64,000 nt of DNA from Acanthopleura granulata. Its lineage: Eukaryota > Mollusca > Polyplacophora > Chitonida > Chitonidae. Position 1 is the first letter of the stretch; the number at the start of each line of letters is the position of its first letter. Positions 23,713 through 34,713 of this stretch are shown here, in pieces. A program made the position numbers and the translations under genes. The stretch lies in the NCBI GenBank assembly GCA_016165875.1, contig JABBOT010000003.1, positions 36,119,860 through 36,183,859 on the forward strand, read 5' to 3'. The notes beneath the pieces were generated by a model. That model saw nothing but the letters and a program-made list of their open reading frames with translations, had not been told where the DNA came from and did not search any database.

Positions 23713-25322
23713 TGAGTGACACGGTGACGACACTTGACATCAATCTACATCAATCTACAGTCTACTGACACCACATCGACCAGTACTGTGCCTGTTTTCT
23801 GCTCAGCTATACATGTGCACGTGTAGGATTTAGGTATAAACAGACACAATACTTCATCCGGACTTCTCCACTACATGTAGAAGGCGAAAGGTTAAAAATT
23901 CCCGAAATCCCGATACGGTAATTTAATAGTGAATTGTCTTGCAAACACGAAGTTTCCATAAAGCACTTTTTCTCAAAAGAAACTACATTCAGTGTACTCC
24001 AGTTTTCCAACGAGTTGTAACTGGCCGAAGAAGGTATTGATCTTGCAAATCGAGACGAAAATACGTACAAAACGCTCAGCATTTGTGGCTTAACCATTCG
24101 ACATGCATCACACTTGGAAGTTTGAAGTAAATCCCATCATATCTAGTATAAATGCAAGTTCCCTCGCTGACCAAGACAACTGATGAATTTTGTTGGAAGT
24201 TCACCAGCCCTTGGCCATTTATACTCCTTGTTCAGCTCCAGCACTTGTAGATTTAAGTTACTTCGACCCTTGGGGATTTACACTACAAGGTATCTCTGCT
24301 ACATGACAAAAGGAGGTAGTTTTCATCAGATTCGGAAAGGGTAGATCTACATATAAACCCAATGATCTGGACAAGTCACGGGCCACATTATCTACTGCAG
24401 AGGAATCAACCCAAAAATTTACACGCAGCAACATAAAATTTTAGCAATTATTTATTCTCCGTAAGTAAGAGATCCTGGTTCGATATATAATTAGTTGAGT
24501 GGGAAGTAAAACTTCTGGTACTTCTGAGTACGAGTTCGAGAAACAATAATTGGCGCCATATAGGTATATTTTTGGAAGGTGTGCATCCAAACCTGAAATG
24601 ACCGGTTCCTGAAAATGACCTTGATATATGTATCAGCTTGGGTTACTCATCCATCGGTAATGGAAATTCAACCATGGTTAGTGGTCAGTTTTATATTTCG
24701 GCCAATACCTTCTCCTATGCTCTTAGTCATCCGTGCATTAATTTGAGATTTTTATGTTTTTTAGTCATCAGTTCAATCATGTCAGAATTTGCTTGTATAT
24801 GATGTCTAATAACCAAAAGGGTAAACTCCTGTGCAACACAAAATAGGAAAGCCAAATATAGCAAACACACACACAAATCAACGCGGAAATCATACATTTA
24901 GGCAATGAATACCACAGCGAGATTTCTGGATCACCCCGACTTAAAACTTACAAATATTTTTACGTCCCTCCTCACTGGAGTTCGGTAAAAATCTACTAAC
25001 GGTTAAGACATAGCATGTCCTTAATATTTAACATTTATCTGACTGATGTTTTCCCTCGTACTCAAAAATACATGTCTCTTATAAGTAAGAGTAATTATGA
25101 CATTTTTATGCACAACAACACAATTACATGTTACATATTAAAGTCAAAGCATGGAGTTTTCAGAGATTATACACATATGTACAACAATGTTTCATTTATG
25201 TTTCTCCCCACATTTTCTCCCAACATCACAAAAACTTTTGTCCTAACACCATTTCAAATTTAGCGGATCGTCAGATTTATTGTGCAGACGAGCGCACACT
25301 ATTAAATCGGTACACTGTAGCA

Positions 25323-27770
25323 TTAGAATACAGAGGCGTTCTCGTAGATCCTGTGGTGACCAGGCGTGGAGGATGATGCTCTCCCTGACAGCTCCTCGTA
25401 ATGTGGACCTGAACAGTGAGTGAAAAACACACGTAAATAACACGTAAAAGCAAAGTAAACTTGTTACAGAACATGACAAAAATGTGCGAGGAACTTCTAA
25501 ACATATTCACTAATCACATAGCAATACCAGACAGTCAGGTAGCACATCTATTATTCGATGGGCCCGTTGAGCATATAACATAGAATATGATTTCCACAAT
25601 CACTTTAAGGCGACATTAGGGCGTTGTCAATTTTAAGAAAACATCATTCACGAACGAAAAGTCGTTTACAATGTCATCACAAAATGGTTCAACAGTGACT
25701 CAGTCAACAAATGGTAAAAATGTAGATAAACTTCTTGCAGCGAAGACTCCAATTTAATACATAATACACGGTAATACAAATCGGTGGCAATTTATGTAAT
25801 TATATTTTTAATATTCCTTATACTTAAGGTGTGTTAAACAGCATTATAACGGACCCCACTATAATGAATTTATGAGCCGGAAAATCATCATTACACATGT
25901 ATCTGAAAATACCTTCCCTGCTTTTTTTCAGATTTTTTCATCAAATTAATTGTAGTCAAATGTTTTGATTGAACGGTGGGTTTTGAGGCCCATATTGGTG
26001 ATGTGTGTCAACAGTGAGGTTGCGACGAAATTTCTCTGGCCCTAAAGAAGAACTTTCGTGTCATACTAGCTCCTCCATACGGAGGCACACACTACAGGAG
26101 TATGGTTAGTAAGAACTTTATTCAGAGCTGAACATTATGTTGGACACAAAACTTTGTGACGTCATAATTGACGCACATTTATTAATATGGTCAAGAAAAC
26201 CTGTGCTGTGCTAAAAATCATTGGAGGTATTTTTACGTTCAGCTTTTAAAGATCTTTGAACTACATTTTCCGGGATCTTTCTCTTTAAAGCAGACCATGA
26301 ATACTGAGTATTTCAGATGAAAGTATCTTACCTGTACTAGGCGTAGTGTCCAGATCCTAGTAGTGACCTACAACAAAGAAAATGGCGTCATCCTCCCAAG
26401 TTTGTTAAAATTAATTAACATTTCAAATTTCAGTTTGAAATGAGATTTTTCAAGTTGACACCATTGTAGAGAAAACACTTTACGAATCTGGCAACGGACA
26501 CCTGTGCACAGTTTCGCCGATTGCTTTCGCAAAAGAAACAAATTCCTGTTTTGAGGATGTTCCCAATGTTAATATAAAGAAAAGACTTAAATTTACCATG
26601 TGGAGAGGGTTCTATGTCAGTCGTGTGTTCTTCAGTTCTGTCTCCTATTCCCCTGTCTTGAACTACGCTGTAAATATCAGCATGCTTGCTTTATATTCAT
26701 GAAAACCGCTTTGGTGCGTTTTCAAGTACAAACTGGCGACAGGATCGAGAACTTGCTCAAAATTAGTATGGAGAAATAAAGGCATGAAAACATTATCAAA
26801 TCGCAGTTTGTTGACGGATAGATAGTGTTAGATATATACCTGATGGCTTGTTCTGTACTCCTCTGGTCTGACCCAGAGTCTGACAACAGGAAAAGAAACA
26901 CTCGAATATAAATGTTATACATTTAAATACGTACTCGCAACAAATAGCCTGCTACTTAACGATACATTATCATAATAGATTTTACCATAAGAGATTATGG
27001 TCTTTTCCACGCTTATTTGCATTTCTATGTCTGTATCTTTGCCTGTCAGTCTGTCCGTAGCTTTACGGAAAAAAGTTAGTGACTCAAAAATTGAAATCCA
27101 AATTGGTTCAAGCAACAATGCACACGATTCTGGGAGTAATTCAGTCCTGAAACTGGAATCAGGAAAGTTTTGAAGCGATCCTTCACCATTGTTAATTGTT
27201 AACAACGCATTGCGGCCTTGGATCAAGCACGCATCCACACGATTCTGAAAGTCATCTGGTTCTGAATGTGGAATCATTAAAGGATTCTTCAGTACTGTTA
27301 ATTGTCAACAAGGCATTCTGAGCTTGGTTCAGACGAGAATCCGCACGATTTTGGAAGTGACCTGGTTTTGAATTTGGAGCCAGAGGTTTTAATTGATTCC
27401 CCATCATTGTTGATTGTAAAAAACACATTGCTTTGGGATAAGTAATAATCAGTTTTGTTTAGTTGGTTTGTATATTTTGTAAACAGTTGTCAACCTGTCG
27501 TGATACTACACAAATGCATAGTGTCGTCCCTTTCTCTGTAATGAGAATATGTGATCACGAGTGAGAGGCTCCTGGGCTATTACAACGCACCAGCTTGCTA
27601 ACCCCCAGCATAACAAGATAATAGGTAGGTTTGAGAAAGACCTAACCTTTGCGCCCTGTAGACGGTGTTTTCACCAATGATGGTAACCTACACCTAACCT
27701 ACATCTAACATACCACCTTCACTCAGACCGGCTTCTGGGAAATAATTTAGTCCTCAGCATGGCTGTGAAT
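25323..27770 (-). pseudogene. Pseudogene 2: tail and TM remnants
   Basis: Four tail exons equivalent to those of gene A are present with splice sites: 26879-26840, 26667-26597, 26367-26332 and 25408-25323 (40, 71, 36 and 86 nt, identical lengths to gene A). The last keeps YEELSGRA and IYENASVF. The third has a TAG (26359-26357) at the glutamate of YEDL. The TM exon remnant (27770 to about 27661) has a TGA after DSQPC, a deletion of most of the membrane segment and no donor. No D2, D5 or FN3 was found. Its D1 end appears to be at 32.9-33.5 kb, with a retroelement between. Confidence 0.85.
27120..27432 (+). repeat. Three-copy tandem repeat, about 106-115 bp
   Basis: Units begin CACACGATTCTGGGAGT (27121), CACACGATTCTGAAAGT (27236) and CGCACGATTTTGGAAGT (27342). 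All contain a CATTGTTAATTGT-like core followed by AACAAGGCATT. It lies between two remnant exons of pseudogene 2. Confidence 0.8.
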
Positions 27771-28414
27771 CTGTAACAGAGGATATTGAGAAGAGTGAAA
27801 AACATACTGGCAAAGCATTGTGGTTCAACGACTGGGACCTGATAGGATCCAATGGCAGTATTTTTGGCTTGTTCAGAATCTGTTCGAGTGTATTTGAGTT
27901 GTATCTAATGCATGTGTTACTCTCAGAGCCCATTTAAATATGGAAAAGTAGCAGCAAGATTCTTACTCGGGTATGGTCTTACCGAAAACATATATCAATG
28001 ACATTTTCATGCACATAAGAAACTGTTCTCGTATTTCCGGCGAATCATCCCGCGTTAGAAACATAGCTGCACAGGTAACAGTAGTCCTAGCAAAGTTTAC
28101 CATTGTTCTAGATAATGCACAGTCTGTTCAAAAAACTTACGAGGTTTGCATCAGTATCTAATTACGAAAGACGAGATAGACGAGAAATGCAAAAACTGTC
28201 AAAACTAACATTTTTTAGACAATCTATAACGCTTAAGGAGATACAAATTTGAAAAAAAGGACTGCGTATTTTCACATTTGTAGCTACCTAACACAACTAT
28301 CTCTAACCGAAGACTTCGTTATATTCAATATCTTTTTTGCAACTTAGAATGGGTTCCAATTTGACACCTCTTGATTAGATATTTGTGGGAAAGAAATGTT
28401 TTTATATAGGATGG

Positions 28415-31400
28415 TTGTAGTATTTCAGAAAAGGACAAACACATAGAGGGTGCAGATGAGGCAAGATGTATTCTGGTTATCAGTACAAGTCTACGTGCAC
28501 ATCCATCACTGTTGCCAAGCATGCCGGTGACCCTTCACTCGTACCTTACTTATTTGTACATTTACAACGTGCACATTGTGTAAGACACTACATTTTCCCC
28601 CATCTACAGAAGAGTTTCCGTTATAAAACAGGAGACAATAATTGTAATTGTCCTTAAGGCTGAATTAAGAGAGAGCACATATTATAGTCATAACCAACAG
28701 AACTCGAACAATTTTGCCTTTTTTTAAAACGCTACTTGTTAAAAACAATCAAAGGCATATAAACTACCATGTTACAATGCTGAACAAGTGAAAAAGAAAA
28801 TATTCTCAATTTCTGACATAATCTTGCATCCAGGCAGCCTGATTTCTGGTCCGGCTTGGTCTATTACAATTAGTTACTGCCTGTTGTGCTACACCAGATT
28901 CACAAAAATCAAATGATTAACATGATGATTTGGAGAAGTAATGGAAGAGCCTGATAACTGGTAAAACTACGCAAGTGTTTGGTCCAACTTTCCTGTATGG
29001 GAAAATTTACTTTCACCCTTTAGAACATGTCCAGATCTTTTTACTCTAACTAAATCACCTGGTTTGAAGGTTTGTGATTTTGCACCTTTGCGTTTGTTGG
29101 TGTATGTAGTGCTTTTTTCTTGTTTGGATTCTACACGTTTGCTCACCATCCTCTCTTCGTTAAAAATAGAAGACTTAGTTGCATGGACAATGTCTAACTT
29201 AGTTTTCATGTGGCAACTATGGAGTAAAACAGAAGTTTCAACTCCAGTTATGAGATGGAGTGTGCATCTGTACACAGCTAAAAAGACTCTGACTGACTTT
29301 TAGACTGGTCGTCCTAGAATCTTAGCAGTTTGAACAGCTTCATTGAGAATTTTATTAAAGCGTTCAATTTCTCCAGTTCCTTCGGAATGATAAAGGGCAG
29401 AATGAGCGTGTTTGATGTTTCTATCTTTAAGAAACGTATCAAATTTATACGAATCAAACTGTGGTCCGTGGTCGGTAACAATTTCCTCTGGGAATCCCTC
29501 ACGAGAAAATACAGACGTTAGAAAGTTAATTACTGATTCTGTTGTGGAAATTTGTGCAGAGTAAACTTCTGGCCATTTACTGTAATAATCTATCAATGTA
29601 ATGTCAAACCTATTATCGTGAGAATGATATGGTCATACGATGTCTATCCCTAGTTTTAACCAAGGACTAGTCGGTAATGGCACAGGTTGCATCGGACCGT
29701 TGTGACAAATACCAGTCATCTGAAAAACAGAACAATTTCTGACAGCATCACGGACTTGTATGTCCATCTTAGGCCACCAAAACAACTGACGTAAACGCTG
29801 TTTTGTGCGCACAACTCTTTGGTGTTCGGAATGACCTAATTCAATAACTGGCGGTTAGAGATTTAAGTACCATAACACACTCGTTTCGATATACCACGTT
29901 ATTTATCACGGATAACTCATTGCGTAGAGAGAAGAATAGTTTTGCATCGCTTTCAACGAATTTTGCTTTGCTAGGCCATCCATTTTCGGTATAGCCTTTA
30001 ACCAGACCGCAAGACTTGTCTACAGCTTTGGCTTCAATCAATTCAGGTTTCGTGATACTGGTGTCTCTAATTCAGACGGCATTGTACAGCCTGTGGCAGA
30101 GGGAATTTTGTTAGTGACAGTGTGTGGAGTATGTGTTATAGCACTTGACCTACTTTCTGTGCTTTGATCAGCTGAATGAGTAGGCATGAGGCATGGTTTG
30201 TGTGGGCCCTGACATTATGAGCAGCAAAACATGACAACGTTTTACCCTGAATGTTAATGCCTATTGCGTGAATTAAATCTTTACCCAGGAGTGTAGAGCC
30301 TTGTTTAACAACATACCAGATAGCAGTAGCGCATTGTCCTTTGTACAGAACATTACATTCAAAACACCCAACTATTTCAATGTTATCTGAGGTGTAGGAT
30401 CTGAATGGTTCTTTGCATGGTTTAAAGCATCATGCAGAAAGTACTTTGGTTAGAGGTTTCTATTCATCGAAGCAGAGTCAACTACCACAGTCATACTGAC
30501 ATTATTTACTTGTATGTCATACATAATTTTTTTGGACAGGTGCAGCTTTGTGCACGCCTAACACATCGAACGGGATGTCGTCACAGTCAACTTCTTGTAC
30601 AACGTGTGCTGTTTTACTTCCACAGACTGCAGGGTAATGTCAGATTTTCTGACAAATAGCACGTGTTACCTTTGGCTGGGCAGTCTTCATCATTGGCAAG
30701 ATGGCTTGAAGATGTACACCTGTTTGTTCTTCTGTCTTGATTGTCCACGTTTCCTTTACTTCTTTCCAGCTGGACGGGGCTAGACTTTGACATTTTTAAC
30801 AGAATTTGGCGATCTGGAATCCGCTCTGAAGATCTGTGCCTCTTTGATAGCAGTTTCAACACGACGGGCGAGCTCAATGGCGCGATTAAGTGTAAGGCCG
30901 GGCTCCATGAGAAGACGTTCCCTGGTACGAGCGCCCAGTTTTCGCCACCTGTTGATCGCGTATCATCTCATCTCCCATATTATCAAATTCACATGTGACA
31001 GCTAGTTCACGTAATGCCGAAATATATGTATCGACGGACTCACCGAGATGTTGATCTCTCAGAAGGAAACGATGGCGCACAGCAGCCACGTTGACAACAG
31101 ATTGAAACCTATTTTGTAAAGTTGCCAGGGCTCGAATGTAGACGTCGTTCTCGTCGGGTTAACCTCCGGAAGGGTATAAAATACCCGATGTCCCTCAGCT
31201 CCTATGTAGTGTAGCAGTATAGCTCGTTTGCTTTCAGCTGATGCTTCTTGTAGACCCGCAGCGAACATGTCGAACAGCCGCCTCCATTGGATCCACGGCA
31301 GGCATGGTCTTCCTGGTGTAGGCAGGAAAGTCACCGGCGTTGAAAAATCTGCGGTCGCCATGATCCCAATAATGTACCAGGTGGGCAAAGTTTATCCTCG

Positions 31401-31434
31401 GCGCCACTTGTAGTATTTCAGAAAAGGACAAAAA
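28415..31434 (-). mobile_element. Gypsy-type LTR retroelement, internally deleted
   Basis: On the minus strand: a gag-like region (31388-30886), a CCHC-like nucleocapsid segment (CTSSSHLANDEDCPAKGNTC, near 30.7 kb), an aspartic protease with VVDSA and LLGKDLI (about 30500-30230), then an integrase with a zinc-binding-like H-x3-H (29.8 kb) and core motifs VTDHGPQFDS and GEIERFN (29596-29300). Reverse transcriptase and RNase H are missing between protease and integrase. The string TGTAGTATTTCAGAAAAGGA occurs at both ends (28414 and 31408), probably the shared ends of the two LTRs. TGGCGCCGAGGATAAAC beside the right one could be the primer-binding site. Confidence 0.85.
29300..29850 (-). pseudogene. 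Integrase portion of the retroelement
   Basis: Reads GHSEHQRVVRTKQRL, FWWPKMDIQVRDAV, then IDYYSKWPEVYSA, VTDHGPQFDSYKF and TGEIERFNKIL. The second cysteine of the zinc motif is replaced (CSVF). The frame breaks near 29600-29630, so it is inactive. Confidence 0.85.
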
Positions 31435-31440
31435 AAGGAC

Positions 31441-31508
31441 TATGCCCCGTTTTCTCCCACCATAATGCTGGCCGTCGTCGTAAAAGTGAAATATTCTTGA
31501 GTACGGAG
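31441..31508 (+). mobile_element. SINE tail, 5'-truncated at the retroelement edge
   Basis: Only the last part of the SINE remains, from CCCCGTTTTCTCCCACCATA to GAGTACGGAGTTAATTAATC. The duplicate at 7642-7870 is full length, so this copy was cut at the junction with the LTR remnant. Confidence 0.85.
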
Positions 31509-33230
31509 TTAATTAATCTTAACGTATTTTATGTTACCCACAGCTTTCTGTAAAGTACTGCCGAATTTTATAGGGTAAATTTATACAATAGGGGATCTCC
31601 CCGACTGAAGCCATAATTACATGAAGGTTCTTTACCTGATGTTTCCGGCTATTTACAGCCCTGGCCCTTGTCCCAAACTCGCAGTCTGTACTCTTGGAGC
31701 GATATCTATCCCCTTTACCGCGATAAGCTCCATGAACCTTTACCTCCATGTCTGAATTGTGGATGTCTTCCATAGTAACCCACAGATAGCTAGGTAACGT
31801 AGCTGAAAGCTCCTATATCACTGGCAATGCCTATTTCTCAATAGCCATGAGCCTACAACCTTATAAGTTAGGCGTACTGGACAGCTGGATAGGCTATATA
31901 CACACAGTTATAAGAGAGAAAAGTCTTGGGGGGATCCAGGGCAGGAGCCCTTGTAAAAAAAAGAGTGCAGAAATGTACAATTCGTTTTATAGGATTTGAA
32001 CTTAGCATTTCGCAGCTAACCAAAATTAATTAAACTAATGAAATATGACTCCCTACAAAGTGATTTAGTCTATGCTAAGTAGGGCTACTTACGCATTTAC
32101 GATAAGCCCAGAGTCCAGACACCCGATCTGCTTTGTGCACTGCACCACAACACCCCAATGACTGTCATAACAACAACAACGTAAACAAACACAAGAAACA
32201 AGGAATAGTCGAAAACAGTAATCTATGACAAGACAACTACCTACAGAGAGACAGTAACACCTATATATATGCATGAGACAAAGCCAGACTAGGCAATTGC
32301 ATCCGAAAATTTGTGAAATATTCCATGTGCAAAAAATGCCGAGTTAACTGTAATGAAGGGCCGATAACCCCCCTTGAGTATAAATCATTATACAACTACA
32401 ACTAGCTCAGCAGTTCCGTGTTCCTGGGTGCTATAGCTATTGTGCACTTGAGAGCAAATGGACGACCACACACGGCATTGCCAGGAGCTGTTATAGACAG
32501 ACCCGGGGGAGACCGCAAAAAGGACTGGATGACAGCCTGAACTCTTTTCCTCACACAACCTGTCAGCCTCCTGATACCGTGAAGGGGAAGTCGCTGCCAT
32601 TCCTCGTTCAAGGGAGCTTCCAGTAGGACCAGACCAAGTACAGGTGGATTCCTTACTTGCACACGACGATCAATCATGTCCCAAACATGCCCCAAAAGGT
32701 TGAGATCGGAGCTCATTGCAGACCAAGGAATCAGAAGGCCGACAGATGGTATGAGAAGAAGGGTTCACGTTTTCATCCAGATGCTCAGCGGATACACCCG
32801 ATGTGGGCATAAAGTTCCAATCACGTTGTCGTATTTTCATAAGCCATAAGGTTCACACGGTTCACAACCATTCACATTTTATATTCTTTTGATGCAGACT
32901 AACATTCATCGCATGTGTACAAAAGGGGGCGACTTAATAAAGTTCCTTGTATATATTACACCTTCACCCTGAATATCCAGAATAACGCTTGAGACCTGTC
33001 GGTCATATTGGCACACCCTTCTGCCCTCGCCGTTCGACTTCATGATGTTCTCCGTGGTCAGTGTGTAAACCTCTTCACCACGGACGAGTTGAAATCCCCC
33101 GGATCTGCGAGACACAAGTACTGGCGATATACACTCGAGAATTAGATTCGGGATTCGTTTTCTCCAACAGTATAACTCCAGAATAGACCAGTTCTGACAC
33201 TTGTGGGTCTGTAACATGACCAACGTCCAA
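31509..33230. repeat. Segmental duplication, copy 2
   Basis: Co-linear with 7871-9560, including the MEDIHNSDME segment (about 31590-31773), CACCCCAATGACTGTCATAA, the Tc1-like fragment and the D1 exon end. It extends further into D1 than copy 1. Confidence 0.85.
32402..32735 (-). mobile_element. Tc1/mariner-type transposase fragment, copy 2
   Basis: Same region as at 8765-9110: DLNLLGHVWDMIDRRVQVRN, LLEAPLNEEW and IRRLTGCVRKRVQAVIQSF. It preserves the LN of the canonical D-x-N-P motif better than copy 1 does. Confidence 0.75.
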
Positions 33231-33480
33231 CGCCTTTAATGTGTGATTAAACTTCAAACAAACATGTTCAATAAATATACACATATAATTAAGCATTAAA
33301 TATAAGTGTCTAAAACACAGGGCTAAACTACAATGCTATAATTTCCAAGTGCTTAATATCTGATGCATGAAAGTGGTTTTAAGTTAAACATCTAAATTTA
33401 TAGTGTACACTCCAGAGATGTTGGATTGCCGCCACAATATCACCTGGCGTTATGATCGAGAGACTGCATACGGATAGAGC
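32940..33480 (-). pseudogene. Pseudogene 2: degraded D1 exon
   Basis: The 3' half reads RGEEVYTLTTENI, then CQYDRQVSSVILDIQG and a GTGAAGG donor region. Near 33470-33430 the 5' part reads SLSIITPGDIVAA. The middle is replaced by unrelated sequence (about 33150-33410) that includes TATAAGTGTCTAAAACA, also found at 58980. The exon cannot be translated through. Confidence 0.75.
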
Positions 33481-33615
33481 TACATTCTACTTGAAACAAA
33501 AACCTAAAACCTAGAGTTTACAATGGGCAATGTGAAAATGCAAAGAACGCGCACGCTACACAGAATACTGGTAACCCAAATTATGTCTCACCCCATATCT
33601 GCTCTATTTGTGGAT

Positions 33616-33660
33616 ATACTTACCTTTGTGAACTAGTGGCCCATGCAAAAAGTCCTATCC
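33616..33660 (-). pseudogene. Possible decayed first exon of pseudogene 2
   Basis: The minus strand shows an ATG followed by a short frame and an AAAG|GTAAGT donor upstream of the D1 remnant, at the distance expected for the signal exon. It has an in-frame TAG, so it is a relic at best. Confidence 0.35.
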
Positions 33661-34384
33661 CAGATACATGTGGAGCAACATTCCGGTAATGGGATACAAA
33701 AGTGGTCACGTGATACAGTACAAAGATCACCTGTATAATGGTGTAATCCTGTATATTAGCCTGACAGAGTTTGGAATAATTGCAGAGTATGAAGGCCTAC
33801 AGATACCAGAGCAGCGGCTACAGTATAATACTTTGTCACACTTGAGTTCCGGTGTTTTGTATATTTACCTTCCCTAGGGTTTTACTCTGATGATTCACCT
33901 AAATATCATATACATTTAGTCGTATCCCAGCATGTACAGACTTTTAATCTGAGCAACGTATTTTAATACCAGGCAAGAGCTGTACTCCAATGCTTAACAC
34001 ATTTAAAACAAACAAAAATACTGCAACGGTACCCGAAGTGGGCTGACCATTAAAGACAGATATACATAACCTCAAAATATCCTCGGCGAAATTTTGCGCG
34101 GAAAGAACGTCACGTGTTGTAAGAAAACATGAAGTATTTGAGGACAGTGCGAAGGCAATAATTTACATATACGTCGGTTTACATGGAAGAAGTAAACCAC
34201 AGACAGCTTTAAAACGTTTGCTACTCAACAATGATATAATATATGTGTTACACACTGTAAAGGGAATTTTCAGCTGTTGATCTCATTAGATAGCAGGTGA
34301 AAAAATAGGTAAGGTGAAAACTATTGTTGGGACTTGAAGGACAATATCAGGGTACAACGCAGTTGTGTAATAAATAGGGTGAGA

Positions 34385-34673
34385 AGCTAGAATGATCAAA
34401 TATCACATACAACCCGTTAACAGTTATCTAGGGCAAGCCCTGATTGTGGCCTCCTTTTTTTTAGGAGACATTTTACTTCCGGGTTGAATGTACTCATGAC
34501 AGAGGCAAAGGTGTGTAAGCTTTGGTAAAGACAGTGCTAAGAACGTACGAGTACACAGGCATGTGGACACTTAACTTAATGGGACCTAATGACGGAGAAT
34601 TATTCTGAATGTAGTGCACTTTGCCAAACGTCATGTCAGATAGCCGTTAACTTTGATTTAATCACTGAAAATA
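34385..34673 (+). promoter_or_regulatory. Gene B 5' flank, conserved with orphan exon at 47774
   Basis: Blocks CTAGAATGATCAAATATCAC, AACGTCATGTCAGATAGC and TTTAATCACTGAAAATAATG recur before the orphan first exon at 47.5-47.77 kb. No clear TATA box was identified. The flank lies between two divergently arranged paralogues. Confidence 0.5.
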
Positions 34674-34713
34674 ATGAGTGCTTTAGTTCTTCTTCTAGCC
34701 GCATCAGTACAAG
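34674..34713 (+). CDS. Gene B exon 1: signal peptide
   Basis: ATG in context GAAAATAATGAGTG. Encodes MSALVLLLAASVQ and ends CAAG|GTAAGT in phase 1. Downstream ATGs in the D1 frame lie in the intron. Confidence 0.88.

Larger units (their letters stand above)
21481..25322. other. Spacer upstream of gene A
   Basis: Contains the promoter side of gene A, two SINE pieces (22021-22141 and 23518-23712) and a 93-codon minus-strand frame at 22198-22479 that is not recognised. No receptor exon was found here. Confidence 0.5.

Noticed and set aside
25243..25510. Minus-strand frames FRSTLRGAVRES and HITRSCQGEHHPP as candidate conserved proteins
   Set aside because: Similarity to 11555-11779 is real, but the correct frame is the third one, which gives YEELSGRA and the C-terminal YEN motif with a proper acceptor.
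29064..29303. Plus-strand frame opposite the retroelement
   Set aside because: The minus strand of the same stretch reads as retroelement sequence adjoining the integrase.
31234..31431. Frame MSFSEILQ at both retroelement ends as a gene start
   Set aside because: The shared string is the LTR end sequence, not a protein start.
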